A stretch of 37,800 nt of DNA, from IMG/VR virus record IMGVR_UViG_3300018424_008687, positions 1 through 37,800 of that record; one strand, written 5' to 3'. Below are positions 18,685 through 26,753 of the stretch, piece after piece. The notes under the pieces were generated by a model. The model was not told the origin of the DNA, ran no database searches, and saw only the letters and a program-made list of their open reading frames with translations. Origin of the DNA: a virus. A program made the translations under genes and the position numbers. The first letter of the stretch is position 1. Each line of letters starts with the position of its first letter.

Positions 18685-19418
18685 CACAATGAATTTATAA
18701 ACTTATTAAAGTGAGGATAGAAGTACCCCTCAAAAATATCTTTATGTTGATCACTACTGTAATGGTAATCTAACTCAGGTTTACCGTATATTCTTTTTTC
18801 GTGTGTGTAAGTCGCAACACATTTATCAACAACATAATCAATGTTATCTAAAATTCCCTGATAATGATTTTCCCTGTTTTTTTGTTTGAGTAATTCATCA
18901 AACTCCACAAACCAACTAAACACAAAAAGTTTTGTGTTGAACATTTTAGATAAACCTATGATTGATAGTAGTGTGTGAAAAATTTTTACCTTTAAATTAT
19001 ATCTCGTTGTGCTTATATTTTTTAGTATGAAATCATCCACTTTAATATCCTCGTTTAGTAACGAAGATAAGTAAGTGTTGTTATCGTATATATTAAAGGT
19101 ATAATACAGTACGTCATCGAATTCACGATCCGAGTGGTACATTTGATTCGGAGGTAAAGACATCTTATTATAATTAATATTAAAATCTCTTATACCTTGA
19201 GTAAGTCGGGCGGGTTCTGTTAATTGGACCACAATAACGTCAATATCGTTATTTGACAAAATATGATATAATTTATCAATAAACATTTCATTCCCACCTC
19301 CCGGTGACGATGATGAAATCACACTGTATTTATCAGGATCTAAATAATCGTGGTAAGGTCTCCCAAATAAAAACGATGAGTGACTACAACCAACTACCGC
19401 AACATTCGTTTTACTCAT
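18684..19418 (-). CDS. SGNH-hydrolase-like protein B
   Basis: This 244-residue protein begins with a beta strand and VVGCSHSSF, placing Ser12 at the nucleophile position. It continues with a Gly-rich SSSPGGGNEMF turn and the strand VIVVQLTEPAR, in the order expected for an SGNH fold. The C-terminal catalytic pair is less clear than in protein A: LDYHYSSDQHKD has Asp and His candidates but not the usual D-x-x-H-P. It starts by ATGA overlap with the GT-like gene upstream and ends at the start of protein A. It could be an inactive or divergent partner of A. The family call is moderate and the function is not known. Confidence 0.55.
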   Translation of the reverse strand: MSKTNVAVVGCSHSSFLFGRPYHDYLDPDKYSVISSSSPGGGNEMFIDKLYHILSNNDIDVIVVQLTEPARLTQGIRDFNINYNKMSLPPNQMYHSDREFDDVLYYTFNIYDNNTYLSSLLNEDIKVDDFILKNISTTRYNLKVKIFHTLLSIIGLSKMFNTKLFVFSWFVEFDELLKQKNRENHYQGILDNIDYVVDKCVATYTHEKRIYGKPELDYHYSSDQHKDIFEGYFYPHFNKFINSL

Positions 19419-20836
19419 ATCAATTCATTAAATTCCTTATATGGTATTTTGGGTTGTATATCTTCCAATATTTCACCCAACCTAAAAGAATTAAAAGAGG
19501 TTAAGTGATTAAAGTTGTGTACTAAAATTGGTTCCATGTCTACATACATTTGTTTTAGCTCATTATAACCCATTTTATTTATATCTCTCATTATGGACAT
19601 GATTTTATGGATTTTCTCCTTAAATGTTGGTGCATCGTCATAAGATTCATCCCAAAAATCATTAAATGTTTTAAACCCTTTATCCCTTAAATGTTTCAAA
19701 CTACCATTACTATTGACCATAATAAAAGGTTGTAAACAATACATTGGTTTGAAGGTTTTTTCTGAGAAGAATACTTCACCATTAACTTTGGTTTCAGAAA
19801 CAATTGATAGGAATGTCTTTTTATGCATTCCAAGATCGATAGTCATTGCCTGATTTTCGGTGATATCTACGTCATCAAAAGTTAAATTCTCGACAAACCC
19901 ACTAAAAAAATCATTTATTAAGTGGGTCTCCTTTGTGGTGTAACCGTATATCTCATAGGATTGATATCTTGTTCTTTCCTCATTCCAAAAACTTAGGAAC
20001 GTGTCTCTTTTTAATACATCATCATTCATCAACTCATACGTAATCAATCTTCGGTGTTGATGTGCTCTTCTTTGGTAACAAAGGAATTTTCTTTCGAAAA
20101 TTGGGTTTGTGTTCTTGAGTGCAAATTTTCTGAAGTCATTTTGTATTTCCTCCGTATGTATGTCTCTCCTAACTTTGGTTATTTCGGTGTTCATGTTAAT
20201 GAACCATGGGAAGTCCCAAAAATACATATAGGGTACAAACTCAAAATCAGAGATGGACAGATCCGGTGGTGTTTGGTCACCACAAAGAACTTTAAAATTA
20301 TCCCTATTTAATTTATGTTTTTTTGAAAATGAGACTAACTCATTATAAAATTTAGTGGGTATTAAAGAAAAGGGTTCACATGCAGTATGCATTGCAATTA
20401 CACCTAACCCTTCGTGAACCATTTCTAATACTTCATCAGGTATTCTTAAAATCCTAAATTCATTGGAATTATTGGTGTCAATCACATAAACAAAGGGTAT
20501 GTTTTTCCCTTTTATCTCATGGGTCAGTTTAACCTTTTCTCTTATTCGAAACCCCATGACAGTATTCATAAGTCTACCACCCTCGATAGGTTCATAGAAT
20601 ATTGGATTCATTACGTCCCCATTCACTAACACTTTAAAATAGGATTGGTATTTATCCAAATCGTTTGAGTTGATTCGTTTTATTCCGGATCTTGATTCGA
20701 AATATTCAATATCAAACCCATTTGGATAATAGTCAACAAACCTACTCTGTCCTTTATGTACGCCGCTTGATTTATCGAGAACCATGATCTCAATATGGGC
20801 GTAATTATCGAAAAGATAATTGAACTTATAGTCCAT
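19415..20836 (-). CDS. GT-like protein with EKT-type donor-site module
   Basis: This 473-residue protein has a C-terminal half (about 250-470) with two recurring elements: an Arg-rich helix LCYQRRAHQHRRLITYEL and, around Glu359, the motif VFFSEKTFKPM..LQPFIMV followed by LRDKGFKTF. The order of an acidic residue, Tyr/Phe, (S/T)EK, a hydrophobic Pro step and then a Gly-Phe is reminiscent of the TEK nucleotide-sugar site of GT10 fucosyltransferases and exostosin-like GT-B enzymes. Two other proteins here share it. The N-terminal half is unrecognised. The frame is open to a GTG at 20863, but the ATG at 20836 has GAGTGG upstream and reduces the overlap with the radical SAM gene to 11 bp. A transferase role is inferred and the sugar is unknown. 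Confidence 0.65.
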   Translation of the reverse strand: MDYKFNYLFDNYAHIEIMVLDKSSGVHKGQSRFVDYYPNGFDIEYFESRSGIKRINSNDLDKYQSYFKVLVNGDVMNPIFYEPIEGGRLMNTVMGFRIREKVKLTHEIKGKNIPFVYVIDTNNSNEFRILRIPDEVLEMVHEGLGVIAMHTACEPFSLIPTKFYNELVSFSKKHKLNRDNFKVLCGDQTPPDLSISDFEFVPYMYFWDFPWFINMNTEITKVRRDIHTEEIQNDFRKFALKNTNPIFERKFLCYQRRAHQHRRLITYELMNDDVLKRDTFLSFWNEERTRYQSYEIYGYTTKETHLINDFFSGFVENLTFDDVDITENQAMTIDLGMHKKTFLSIVSETKVNGEVFFSEKTFKPMYCLQPFIMVNSNGSLKHLRDKGFKTFNDFWDESYDDAPTFKEKIHKIMSIMRDINKMGYNELKQMYVDMEPILVHNFNHLTSFNSFRLGEILEDIQPKIPYKEFNELI

Positions 20837-22034
20837 ATTTGGACCACTCGGGTAAAAACTCACTCATTTTATTTTTTCTTTGGTTATCAAGTATCTTGGA
20901 GAACCTTATAAATTTATCAAACTCCTCTTGACTACTTTCTTTGAATAGTTCCGCCTTTAGACGATCGACCTCATCTTCTCTGAGGTATTTTATATTGTTG
21001 ATGATCTCGTCTTTCATTTCCTGAGGAATGATCGACACATGATGATGAGAGGGGTGATGTACGTAGTTGTGTGCGATTACAATATCATATTGATTGAAAA
21101 ATTGTTTGAAATTATCAATATTGTAAACGTTTAAACAACTAACTGTTTGGCATATCTCCAATCTAAAGATGTCTTTATAATCCATGATCTTGTGGAAGTT
21201 TTTCATTATGTTACTCCAATTAGAACCATGTCTAATGTATTCATTCCTACCCTCAGTGTCATCAATTGATAGGTGTAACCTGACATGTTTAAATTTTTTC
21301 CATATCTCTATGAATTTATCGGGTATTGACCACATGTTTATACTGTAGTGTAGGTTCACATTTTTAGATCTCCCATCCTCAATCAATTTTTCTAAGAAGT
21401 ATGCATGTTCCCTAATAAGGGTTGGTTCACCACCGTTTATCCAAACCTCTTCCAACCCATCACACTTAGTTAATAGTTCGTCATAAAAATCATGACTTCT
21501 AAACCACTCCGTCCTTATATCACATTTGAAGTAATTTTTCTCAAACTCAGTGTCTTTAAATGCATCAACATCTTCATTCCATCTGTTACTACTAAAAGGG
21601 TTACATGTAACACATTTTAAATTACATACAGTCCCCAACCTAAGTTCGATGTATTTGTAGTTTACGTTTTTTATTGTACCGTCTTCTTCTGTGTTTTTAA
21701 TTGCGTCATCAATTAAATGTGAGAACTTTAAGTTACTCTCCATTCTCTTACTGTAAATTTTATTCTTCTCGTAGAAGTAACAAGTCTTACATTCGGATGG
21801 GAATTCACCTGAGATCATTTTTCTTCTTACTTCTTTAAAGTTTTTAGAGTTTGCAATATCCTCGAGTGAATCTTTATCTAAAAATAAATTTAGATCGTCT
21901 TTTTTGGCGGTACTCATATCATTCTCCATATCAGTGATACAACATGGTGTAACAGTCCCTATGGGATGAGTTGCTAAATGAATAAATGGTAAAACACAGA
22001 ATGGTTTTCCGTCGAATTCTTCTTCGTTAGTCAT
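20826..22034 (-). CDS. Radical SAM enzyme with N-terminal twitch-like cluster (CC type)
   Basis: This 402-residue protein has the radical SAM motif Cys137-x3-Cys141-x2-Cys144 (CNLKCVTC) and GGEP at 201-204, so it should bind a 4Fe-4S cluster and SAM. The auxiliary Cys cluster comes before the core: Cys13 in FCVLPFIHL, Cys31-Cys32 in VTPCC, and Cys82/Cys85 in CKTCYFYE. This is the inverted order of twitch/SPASM-like proteins, in which auxiliary Cys are normally C-terminal. SIDDTEGRNEYIRHGSNW after the core is shared with the other copies. It overlaps the dehydrogenase gene by 8 bp. The substrate could be a sugar or a peptide, and nothing in the sequence decides this. Confidence 0.9.
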   Translation of the reverse strand: MTNEEEFDGKPFCVLPFIHLATHPIGTVTPCCITDMENDMSTAKKDDLNLFLDKDSLEDIANSKNFKEVRRKMISGEFPSECKTCYFYEKNKIYSKRMESNLKFSHLIDDAIKNTEEDGTIKNVNYKYIELRLGTVCNLKCVTCNPFSSNRWNEDVDAFKDTEFEKNYFKCDIRTEWFRSHDFYDELLTKCDGLEEVWINGGEPTLIREHAYFLEKLIEDGRSKNVNLHYSINMWSIPDKFIEIWKKFKHVRLHLSIDDTEGRNEYIRHGSNWSNIMKNFHKIMDYKDIFRLEICQTVSCLNVYNIDNFKQFFNQYDIVIAHNYVHHPSHHHVSIIPQEMKDEIINNIKYLREDEVDRLKAELFKESSQEEFDKFIRFSKILDNQRKNKMSEFLPEWSKYGL

Positions 22035-23115
22035 TATAATCTATTAATCTATCTTTCCACACATCATAATGTGTTGATTTAGGTTTATGGTTAGTGTTTA
22101 ATAGGACAATCAAACTATCGTCATCTTCTTCATCAATCAGACAGGTAATGCCTCGTTTTATTAAAGAATTATATAATAAAACCGCGGAAGATCCGGTTAG
22201 GTTATCTACACCAACCTTATAAGACAATCCAAATAACGACACCCCTTTCTTATTTGTTTTTTTTAGGTGTTTAATGATTCTATTTGTTAACCACTCTACA
22301 TGATCAAACCTTTCATTTACGATATTTGAAAATATACCGTTGTTTACATCATGACCACTAATAACCATACTATCTCTTGGGATGCATGGACCACCTGAAG
22401 GTAATCCCACATTCAAAAATTTAGGTGAATTAAATAGTGGGAACGTTTTAAGATTATCTAAAATATTTTGAGCGTCTCCACCGGTAATGTCTGTTAGTCT
22501 TTGAACAGAATTAACAAAACTTATTCTCAATGATGTGTAAGAATTATGTAACATCTTAATAAGTGATGCCTCCAAAGGAGAAACCTTATTCACATGACCA
22601 ATAGTACCCACCTCTTCATATAGATCAATAAGTTTTTTATATGATTCCGAAAAACTCCCTATTATCACATTTTTTTGATCTTTTATTGATTGATATTCAT
22701 TACCCCCTTCAAACATAAAAGGGTTATAGATTATATTCAAATAATTGTACTCTTCGAAGATACTTCTTATCTTATCAGGTGAAATTGTTGAAGTGATAAC
22801 TACGGTCACTTCAGTGTCTTTTATGTTATCAAGTATATTATCTACAGAATCGTAATTGTAGTCAAAACCAATTAACTCTTTTTGATCTATCACTTTAGAA
22901 CCATCATATTCTTCGGGTTGTGGTGTTGATACACAAATAAAAATGAGGTCTTTGCCTGTGGTTGCATCATCTAAATCCTGAAACTCGTAAGAATCATATT
23001 TTTTGATGATGTCATAGTATGATAACTTATGATTACTATTATCACGAATGACATCATAAAGTGAGGTACCTAACTTACCTAAACCAATGATTGATATGTT
23101 CAATGTTTTAATCAT
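22027..23115 (-). CDS. Nucleotide-sugar 6-dehydrogenase (UDP-Glc/GDP-Man dehydrogenase family)
   Basis: This 362-residue member oxidises a sugar C6 alcohol to a uronate using NAD. It shows the N-terminal Rossmann motif GLGKLG (11-16), FICVSTP (59-65), the central helix with Lys187 and Asn191 (SLIKMLHNSY), the catalytic-Cys loop GGPCIPRDS with Cys244 and Asp248, and LFGLSYKVGVDN at about 294-305, the start of the C-terminal UDP-binding part. It is shorter than typical members (about 390-450), and the usual NPEFLREG is reduced to NPFMFEGG, which keeps only one of the two Glu. It is the one gene here that points firmly to a uronic-acid-type precursor. It overlaps its neighbours by 8 bp on each side. 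Confidence 0.9.
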   Translation of the reverse strand: MIKTLNISIIGLGKLGTSLYDVIRDNSNHKLSYYDIIKKYDSYEFQDLDDATTGKDLIFICVSTPQPEEYDGSKVIDQKELIGFDYNYDSVDNILDNIKDTEVTVVITSTISPDKIRSIFEEYNYLNIIYNPFMFEGGNEYQSIKDQKNVIIGSFSESYKKLIDLYEEVGTIGHVNKVSPLEASLIKMLHNSYTSLRISFVNSVQRLTDITGGDAQNILDNLKTFPLFNSPKFLNVGLPSGGPCIPRDSMVISGHDVNNGIFSNIVNERFDHVEWLTNRIIKHLKKTNKKGVSLFGLSYKVGVDNLTGSSAVLLYNSLIKRGITCLIDEEDDDSLIVLLNTNHKPKSTHYDVWKDRLIDYND

Positions 23116-24853
23116 TTAGTGTGTTGGGTAGGTATTTATATTCGTTTCTTAGTTTTGTTTGATATATTTCACGAGGGATATTAACAAACTTAGTATTTCT
23201 TAACTTCTCTAAAATAGAGTAGTTAAATGATGCGGTTTCTCTCGTTAGATGAAATATCTCTTCTGCAGTGTACTTATTAGAAATTCTAACCAATTCATTA
23301 ATCTGAGCGTCGAATCTTTTGTCTAATTCAGTTATCGAATCGAAACTATAATCTATTAACTCGTCGTATAATTTAAAACCATATTTTTCACTAAGTTTTT
23401 TATGGTAGTTCTGACACGAAAACACCATAAATGGTTTTTCTGACATTATGGGTCGAAGGGTTTTCTCAGTCACAAAAAAATAATCTGTGATTGTCTCAAC
23501 CGCAATATCAAACGAACCCATCATATATTCAACAGGTGTTTTACTAATGTTAAACTCGATAGAGGGATCACTCTTATAGTTTAAATCGATGTTTTTATCC
23601 CAATAAAGTGGGTGATATCTCAAAACCCCACCTTTCTTATCTGTATACGAAAACGCTGATTCATTATACGATCTAATACTACTATCAACTCTTAAACATA
23701 GATTTGTCTTTTCATTTAGTTTAGTTTCGTACAATTTCTCTGCAATATACCCCCTCCATTCTCTACCTGCCTTGATAAATGTCATAATAGAAAAGTGTCT
23801 TGACGGTATAATGGTTTTAAGTAATTCAAAAGTGGCTTCCTTATGATGTTTACCATAAAACATCAAACTTGGGAAACGGTATGGTTGTGATTTTGCAAAG
23901 TAGTCAACACTGTCCCATGTCACTACTTTTATATTATCACATCTTTTGTTGATTTCCTCGTCGAACTCTGATCCACAATAATAGGTTAGATACTTGTCAC
24001 ACATTTTCAAATCATTATCCAACTCAATAAAATAATCAAGGTGATTTCTCTTATGGTAATAAATCATATACTCTTGGGGTAGAATAATATTGAAATATTT
24101 TTTTGGTGATTTGATAATATCTTGAATCATTTTACTTTCGTAGTAGTATCCGTCCCATACATCAAAATTGTGAGTATCTAAAACCTTTTTACTAAAGATG
24201 TTTTGATTTCTTAAGTCTTTATAGTCCTCATGTGAAGCACACATAATAACATCCTCCCCAATCCTGTCCGAATGCAGTATTGATAATCCTTTTTTAGCAT
24301 CCTCGGGGGTCATATACATGTGATACCCATAACAATCGAATTCGTCATTATCGTACTTCACTTCTTTGTGTCTACCGTCATAGATCATTGTTCTTGCCCA
24401 ACCTTCGAATTCTGCATCGTTAGTTAGTATCATACCACCCTTACCGATGTTTATTATTTTCCTATGGTGAAATGAAAGTATTTTATAGTGAGGGTCTTGG
24501 TGAGATATTGCAGAGTTTTTTTCGAACTTACATGCGGAATCGATAATTCCCGTCTCACCTATTTCATATTCACCGTACCACTCCATACCGACTAATTCGG
24601 GGTAGTTACCTGAATGTATGATCTGATTAGGTACAGACACATAAGTCTTAGCCGGTATTCTAATTTTTTCGTTTTTTATACCTAAGTACTCAAGACAAAG
24701 TTTAATTGCGTTGGTGTTGGAGTCACACGCAATTGCAAAACCATAACCACAATATTCCTTTATTGCGTTTTCGAAGGAAGTGACGTAATCCCATGGATCC
24801 TCAATTCCATATTTTTCGATTATTTGATCTTCATTCAGTCTTTCGAAACTCAT
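23108..24853 (-). CDS. Fusion: DegT/DnrJ-like sugar aminotransferase plus GT-like module
   Basis: This 581-residue protein has two parts. Residues 1 to about 235 follow the DegT/DnrJ/EryC1 PLP fold: N-terminal CGYGFAIACDSNTNAI, IRIPAKTYVS, Asp105 in IIDSACKFE, and SFHHRKIINIGKGG with candidate Schiff-base Lys132. The family's C-terminal small domain (usual total about 370-400) is missing. From about 240 to 581 there is a different module: an Arg-rich helix (IKAGREWRGYIAEKLYE) and, near Glu463, the VTEKTLRPIMSEKPFMV motif with YGFKLYDELIDYS, shared with two other GT-like proteins in the window. It may make an amino sugar and transfer it, or the aminotransferase part may be a binding relic. It starts by ATGA overlap with the oxygenase gene. 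Confidence 0.8.
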   Translation of the reverse strand: MSFERLNEDQIIEKYGIEDPWDYVTSFENAIKEYCGYGFAIACDSNTNAIKLCLEYLGIKNEKIRIPAKTYVSVPNQIIHSGNYPELVGMEWYGEYEIGETGIIDSACKFEKNSAISHQDPHYKILSFHHRKIINIGKGGMILTNDAEFEGWARTMIYDGRHKEVKYDNDEFDCYGYHMYMTPEDAKKGLSILHSDRIGEDVIMCASHEDYKDLRNQNIFSKKVLDTHNFDVWDGYYYESKMIQDIIKSPKKYFNIILPQEYMIYYHKRNHLDYFIELDNDLKMCDKYLTYYCGSEFDEEINKRCDNIKVVTWDSVDYFAKSQPYRFPSLMFYGKHHKEATFELLKTIIPSRHFSIMTFIKAGREWRGYIAEKLYETKLNEKTNLCLRVDSSIRSYNESAFSYTDKKGGVLRYHPLYWDKNIDLNYKSDPSIEFNISKTPVEYMMGSFDIAVETITDYFFVTEKTLRPIMSEKPFMVFSCQNYHKKLSEKYGFKLYDELIDYSFDSITELDKRFDAQINELVRISNKYTAEEIFHLTRETASFNYSILEKLRNTKFVNIPREIYQTKLRNEYKYLPNTLND

Positions 24854-25605
24854 TTCTCAACGGTTTTGTCAATAGGCTTCCCTTCATTTTCATCATAGTA
24901 ATATAGACTTCTATGTGGTAAATCGTCTTTCTTATATTCTGAGGAACTCACATAGAAAAAGAATCTAAATCCATCTCTATAATGACCTTCAGGACAGTTT
25001 AGGGGATTAGGGTGTCCGTGGTATCCAAGTTTGTCGTACTGCCACACTAACATATTACCATTAGAGGGGAATATTGAATGTACTTTACCACTTCTATCTT
25101 TGTCCCATAATTGTAAATCACCATTCCAACTCTCATCCCATTCGGGATTTAGATAAAAGATCACACTAAGTGCCCTATGTAAATACAATTCATTGTTCCA
25201 ATTGAAATCAGTGTGGATTTTAAGACTATCACCTCTACCACATCTCATGTAACCCGCACCAACCAATGAAGGATCCGATATTAAACCTTTAATACCTGTA
25301 ATATCTTCTAAAAAACTAATAAATGTTTTAGAGTGAACCGCACTTATTAAATTCTCCGCATGTTCAAATTCATGGTTATCCAATATCTCAAACATGTTTG
25401 AACCTGCACGTGTAAATATTTTATGATTGTCTTTATTAGTGGTGTATTCGTGATCTAATTCATTTTTTAGGGAGATTACAACATCATCACTCAAAAATTC
25501 AGGAAATACATACCATGGGACCGGATTATTGGTTTGGAAAGTCTTCCTTATTTTATCTCTGTCAAAAGTTTTTAAATCATGTTTAATTAAATTTTTAATG
25601 TTCAT
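24850..25605 (-). CDS. 2-oxoglutarate/Fe(II)-dependent oxygenase, prolyl-4-hydroxylase-like
   Basis: This 251-residue protein has the double-stranded beta-helix iron site: HTD at 131-133 (His131, Asp133), a distal His in YHGHP at 195-199, and Arg214 in YRDGFRFFFY, which would bind 2-oxoglutarate. The stretch SVIFYLNPEWDESWNGDLQLW between them is the usual core strand pair. It should hydroxylate a substrate, either a peptide side chain or a sugar/lipid, using O2 and 2-oxoglutarate. It lies 2 bases after the GT-like gene and overlaps the aminotransferase fusion by 4 bp, so it is in the same transcript. Oxygenases of this kind are common in marine phages. Substrate is not visible. Confidence 0.88.
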   Translation of the reverse strand: MNIKNLIKHDLKTFDRDKIRKTFQTNNPVPWYVFPEFLSDDVVISLKNELDHEYTTNKDNHKIFTRAGSNMFEILDNHEFEHAENLISAVHSKTFISFLEDITGIKGLISDPSLVGAGYMRCGRGDSLKIHTDFNWNNELYLHRALSVIFYLNPEWDESWNGDLQLWDKDRSGKVHSIFPSNGNMLVWQYDKLGYHGHPNPLNCPEGHYRDGFRFFFYVSSSEYKKDDLPHRSLYYYDENEGKPIDKTVEK

Positions 25606-25607
25606 TA

Positions 25608-26753
25608 CTAATTAATTTTTATACAATGGTTTGTATCAAATTTCCTTAAAATGGCCTCATTTAATTGAAACCTGAAAAGATTATCATGATAAAACTTATT
25701 ATAATCAGGGTACTTTGATTTAAACCTCTTTATTTCGGTTATAATCGCCTCAGACCTTCCTTCCAATGTAGGTAAATTATCCCACTTTGTGTAGTCTATA
25801 ACATCTTTGAATAAATCAAAACCGTAATTTTTATGTAACCACTTGGTGAATCCCGTGGTGGTATTAATTATAGGTATTTGATGATTTAAAAAGGGTCTCA
25901 ATGTTTTTTCCGTAAGATAATATACCCCACCATGCATGGAATTGGTCCCACCAACATCAGATGTTGTGGGGATTGTCTCATTCACTATCTCAAATATCGT
26001 ATTTGATGAGTTACCTATTTCTGTTTTAAATTGGGTATTATCCTCTGTTACGATTTGTTCCTTATCCACTATTAAGGGGTATTCTATTTCGGGGTTACCA
26101 CTTAAGAACCTTAATAGGTTATGATCCTTTTTCGATACGTTAGAGGTTTCATCCACACCTAAACTAATAGTATATTCATCAGGGTTAAAGTTTTTAATGA
26201 TATCCGATACTTGTAGAATTCTTTGTATAGTAGTTCTTCTATTAAATGATGACACTAATTTACTTTTAACTTTTTTGGTGATTTTATCATTCTCTATATA
26301 ATCACCCTCTAATAGAAAAACTTTAGAAAAGTAAGGGAAGTAATATACATTAACCTTAGTGTCTTTATATATGTGATGTTTAGTTGCGGTTATTACGTGT
26401 ATATTCTTTTCGTCGATACCGTATTCGTACTTCGCAGTATATAAAAATTTAGATAGATTGAAATTTCTTGGTTCTGAACGATTATCTAAAAAGACATGAG
26501 TATCCTTACCAATGGAATGTTGACTGTTCTTGAGTTGGTATAATGGTTTCCTCGCAACCTCAATCGACACATCGAAAAAATCTTCAATGAAGACCACATT
26601 ATTTTTCTCAAGTTCCCTGTCGTTATTTATGATATCAACACCAATCAGGTTTAATAAGTCCTTTACGATACCATAATGGTATTGAGATGTATCATTCTTA
26701 CTACTTTCATGATACCTTACTGTCTTTTTATGTCTCGTAAAAAACACTAACAT
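25608..26753 (-). CDS. GT-like protein with EKT-type donor-site module
   Basis: This 381-residue protein shares its C-terminal half with the GT-like protein upstream of the SGNH genes and with the aminotransferase fusion. It has an Arg-containing segment VSSFNRRTTIQRIL (about 170-183), FEIVNET, VYYLTEKTLRPFLNHQIPII around Glu282, and then KNYGFDLFKDVIDYTKWD. This order resembles the TEK nucleotide-sugar site in GT10 and exostosin-like GT-B enzymes. The N-terminal part (VFFTRHKKTVRYHE and onward) is not recognised but contains beta-alpha alternation suited to a Rossmann-like half. It starts with TAATG overlap with the radical SAM gene. The transferase call is inference from motif order, and a pyruvyl- or phospho-transferase cannot be excluded. 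Confidence 0.62.
   Translation of the reverse strand: MLVFFTRHKKTVRYHESSKNDTSQYHYGIVKDLLNLIGVDIINNDRELEKNNVVFIEDFFDVSIEVARKPLYQLKNSQHSIGKDTHVFLDNRSEPRNFNLSKFLYTAKYEYGIDEKNIHVITATKHHIYKDTKVNVYYFPYFSKVFLLEGDYIENDKITKKVKSKLVSSFNRRTTIQRILQVSDIIKNFNPDEYTISLGVDETSNVSKKDHNLLRFLSGNPEIEYPLIVDKEQIVTEDNTQFKTEIGNSSNTIFEIVNETIPTTSDVGGTNSMHGGVYYLTEKTLRPFLNHQIPIINTTTGFTKWLHKNYGFDLFKDVIDYTKWDNLPTLEGRSEAIITEIKRFKSKYPDYNKFYHDNLFRFQLNEAILRKFDTNHCIKIN

Noticed and set aside
23133-23140. TATAAATA on the minus strand just before the dehydrogenase gene
   Set aside because: It lies inside the coding sequence of the preceding gene (encoding Tyr-Lys-Tyr), genes on both sides overlap, and chance matches are expected. 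No second element supports it.
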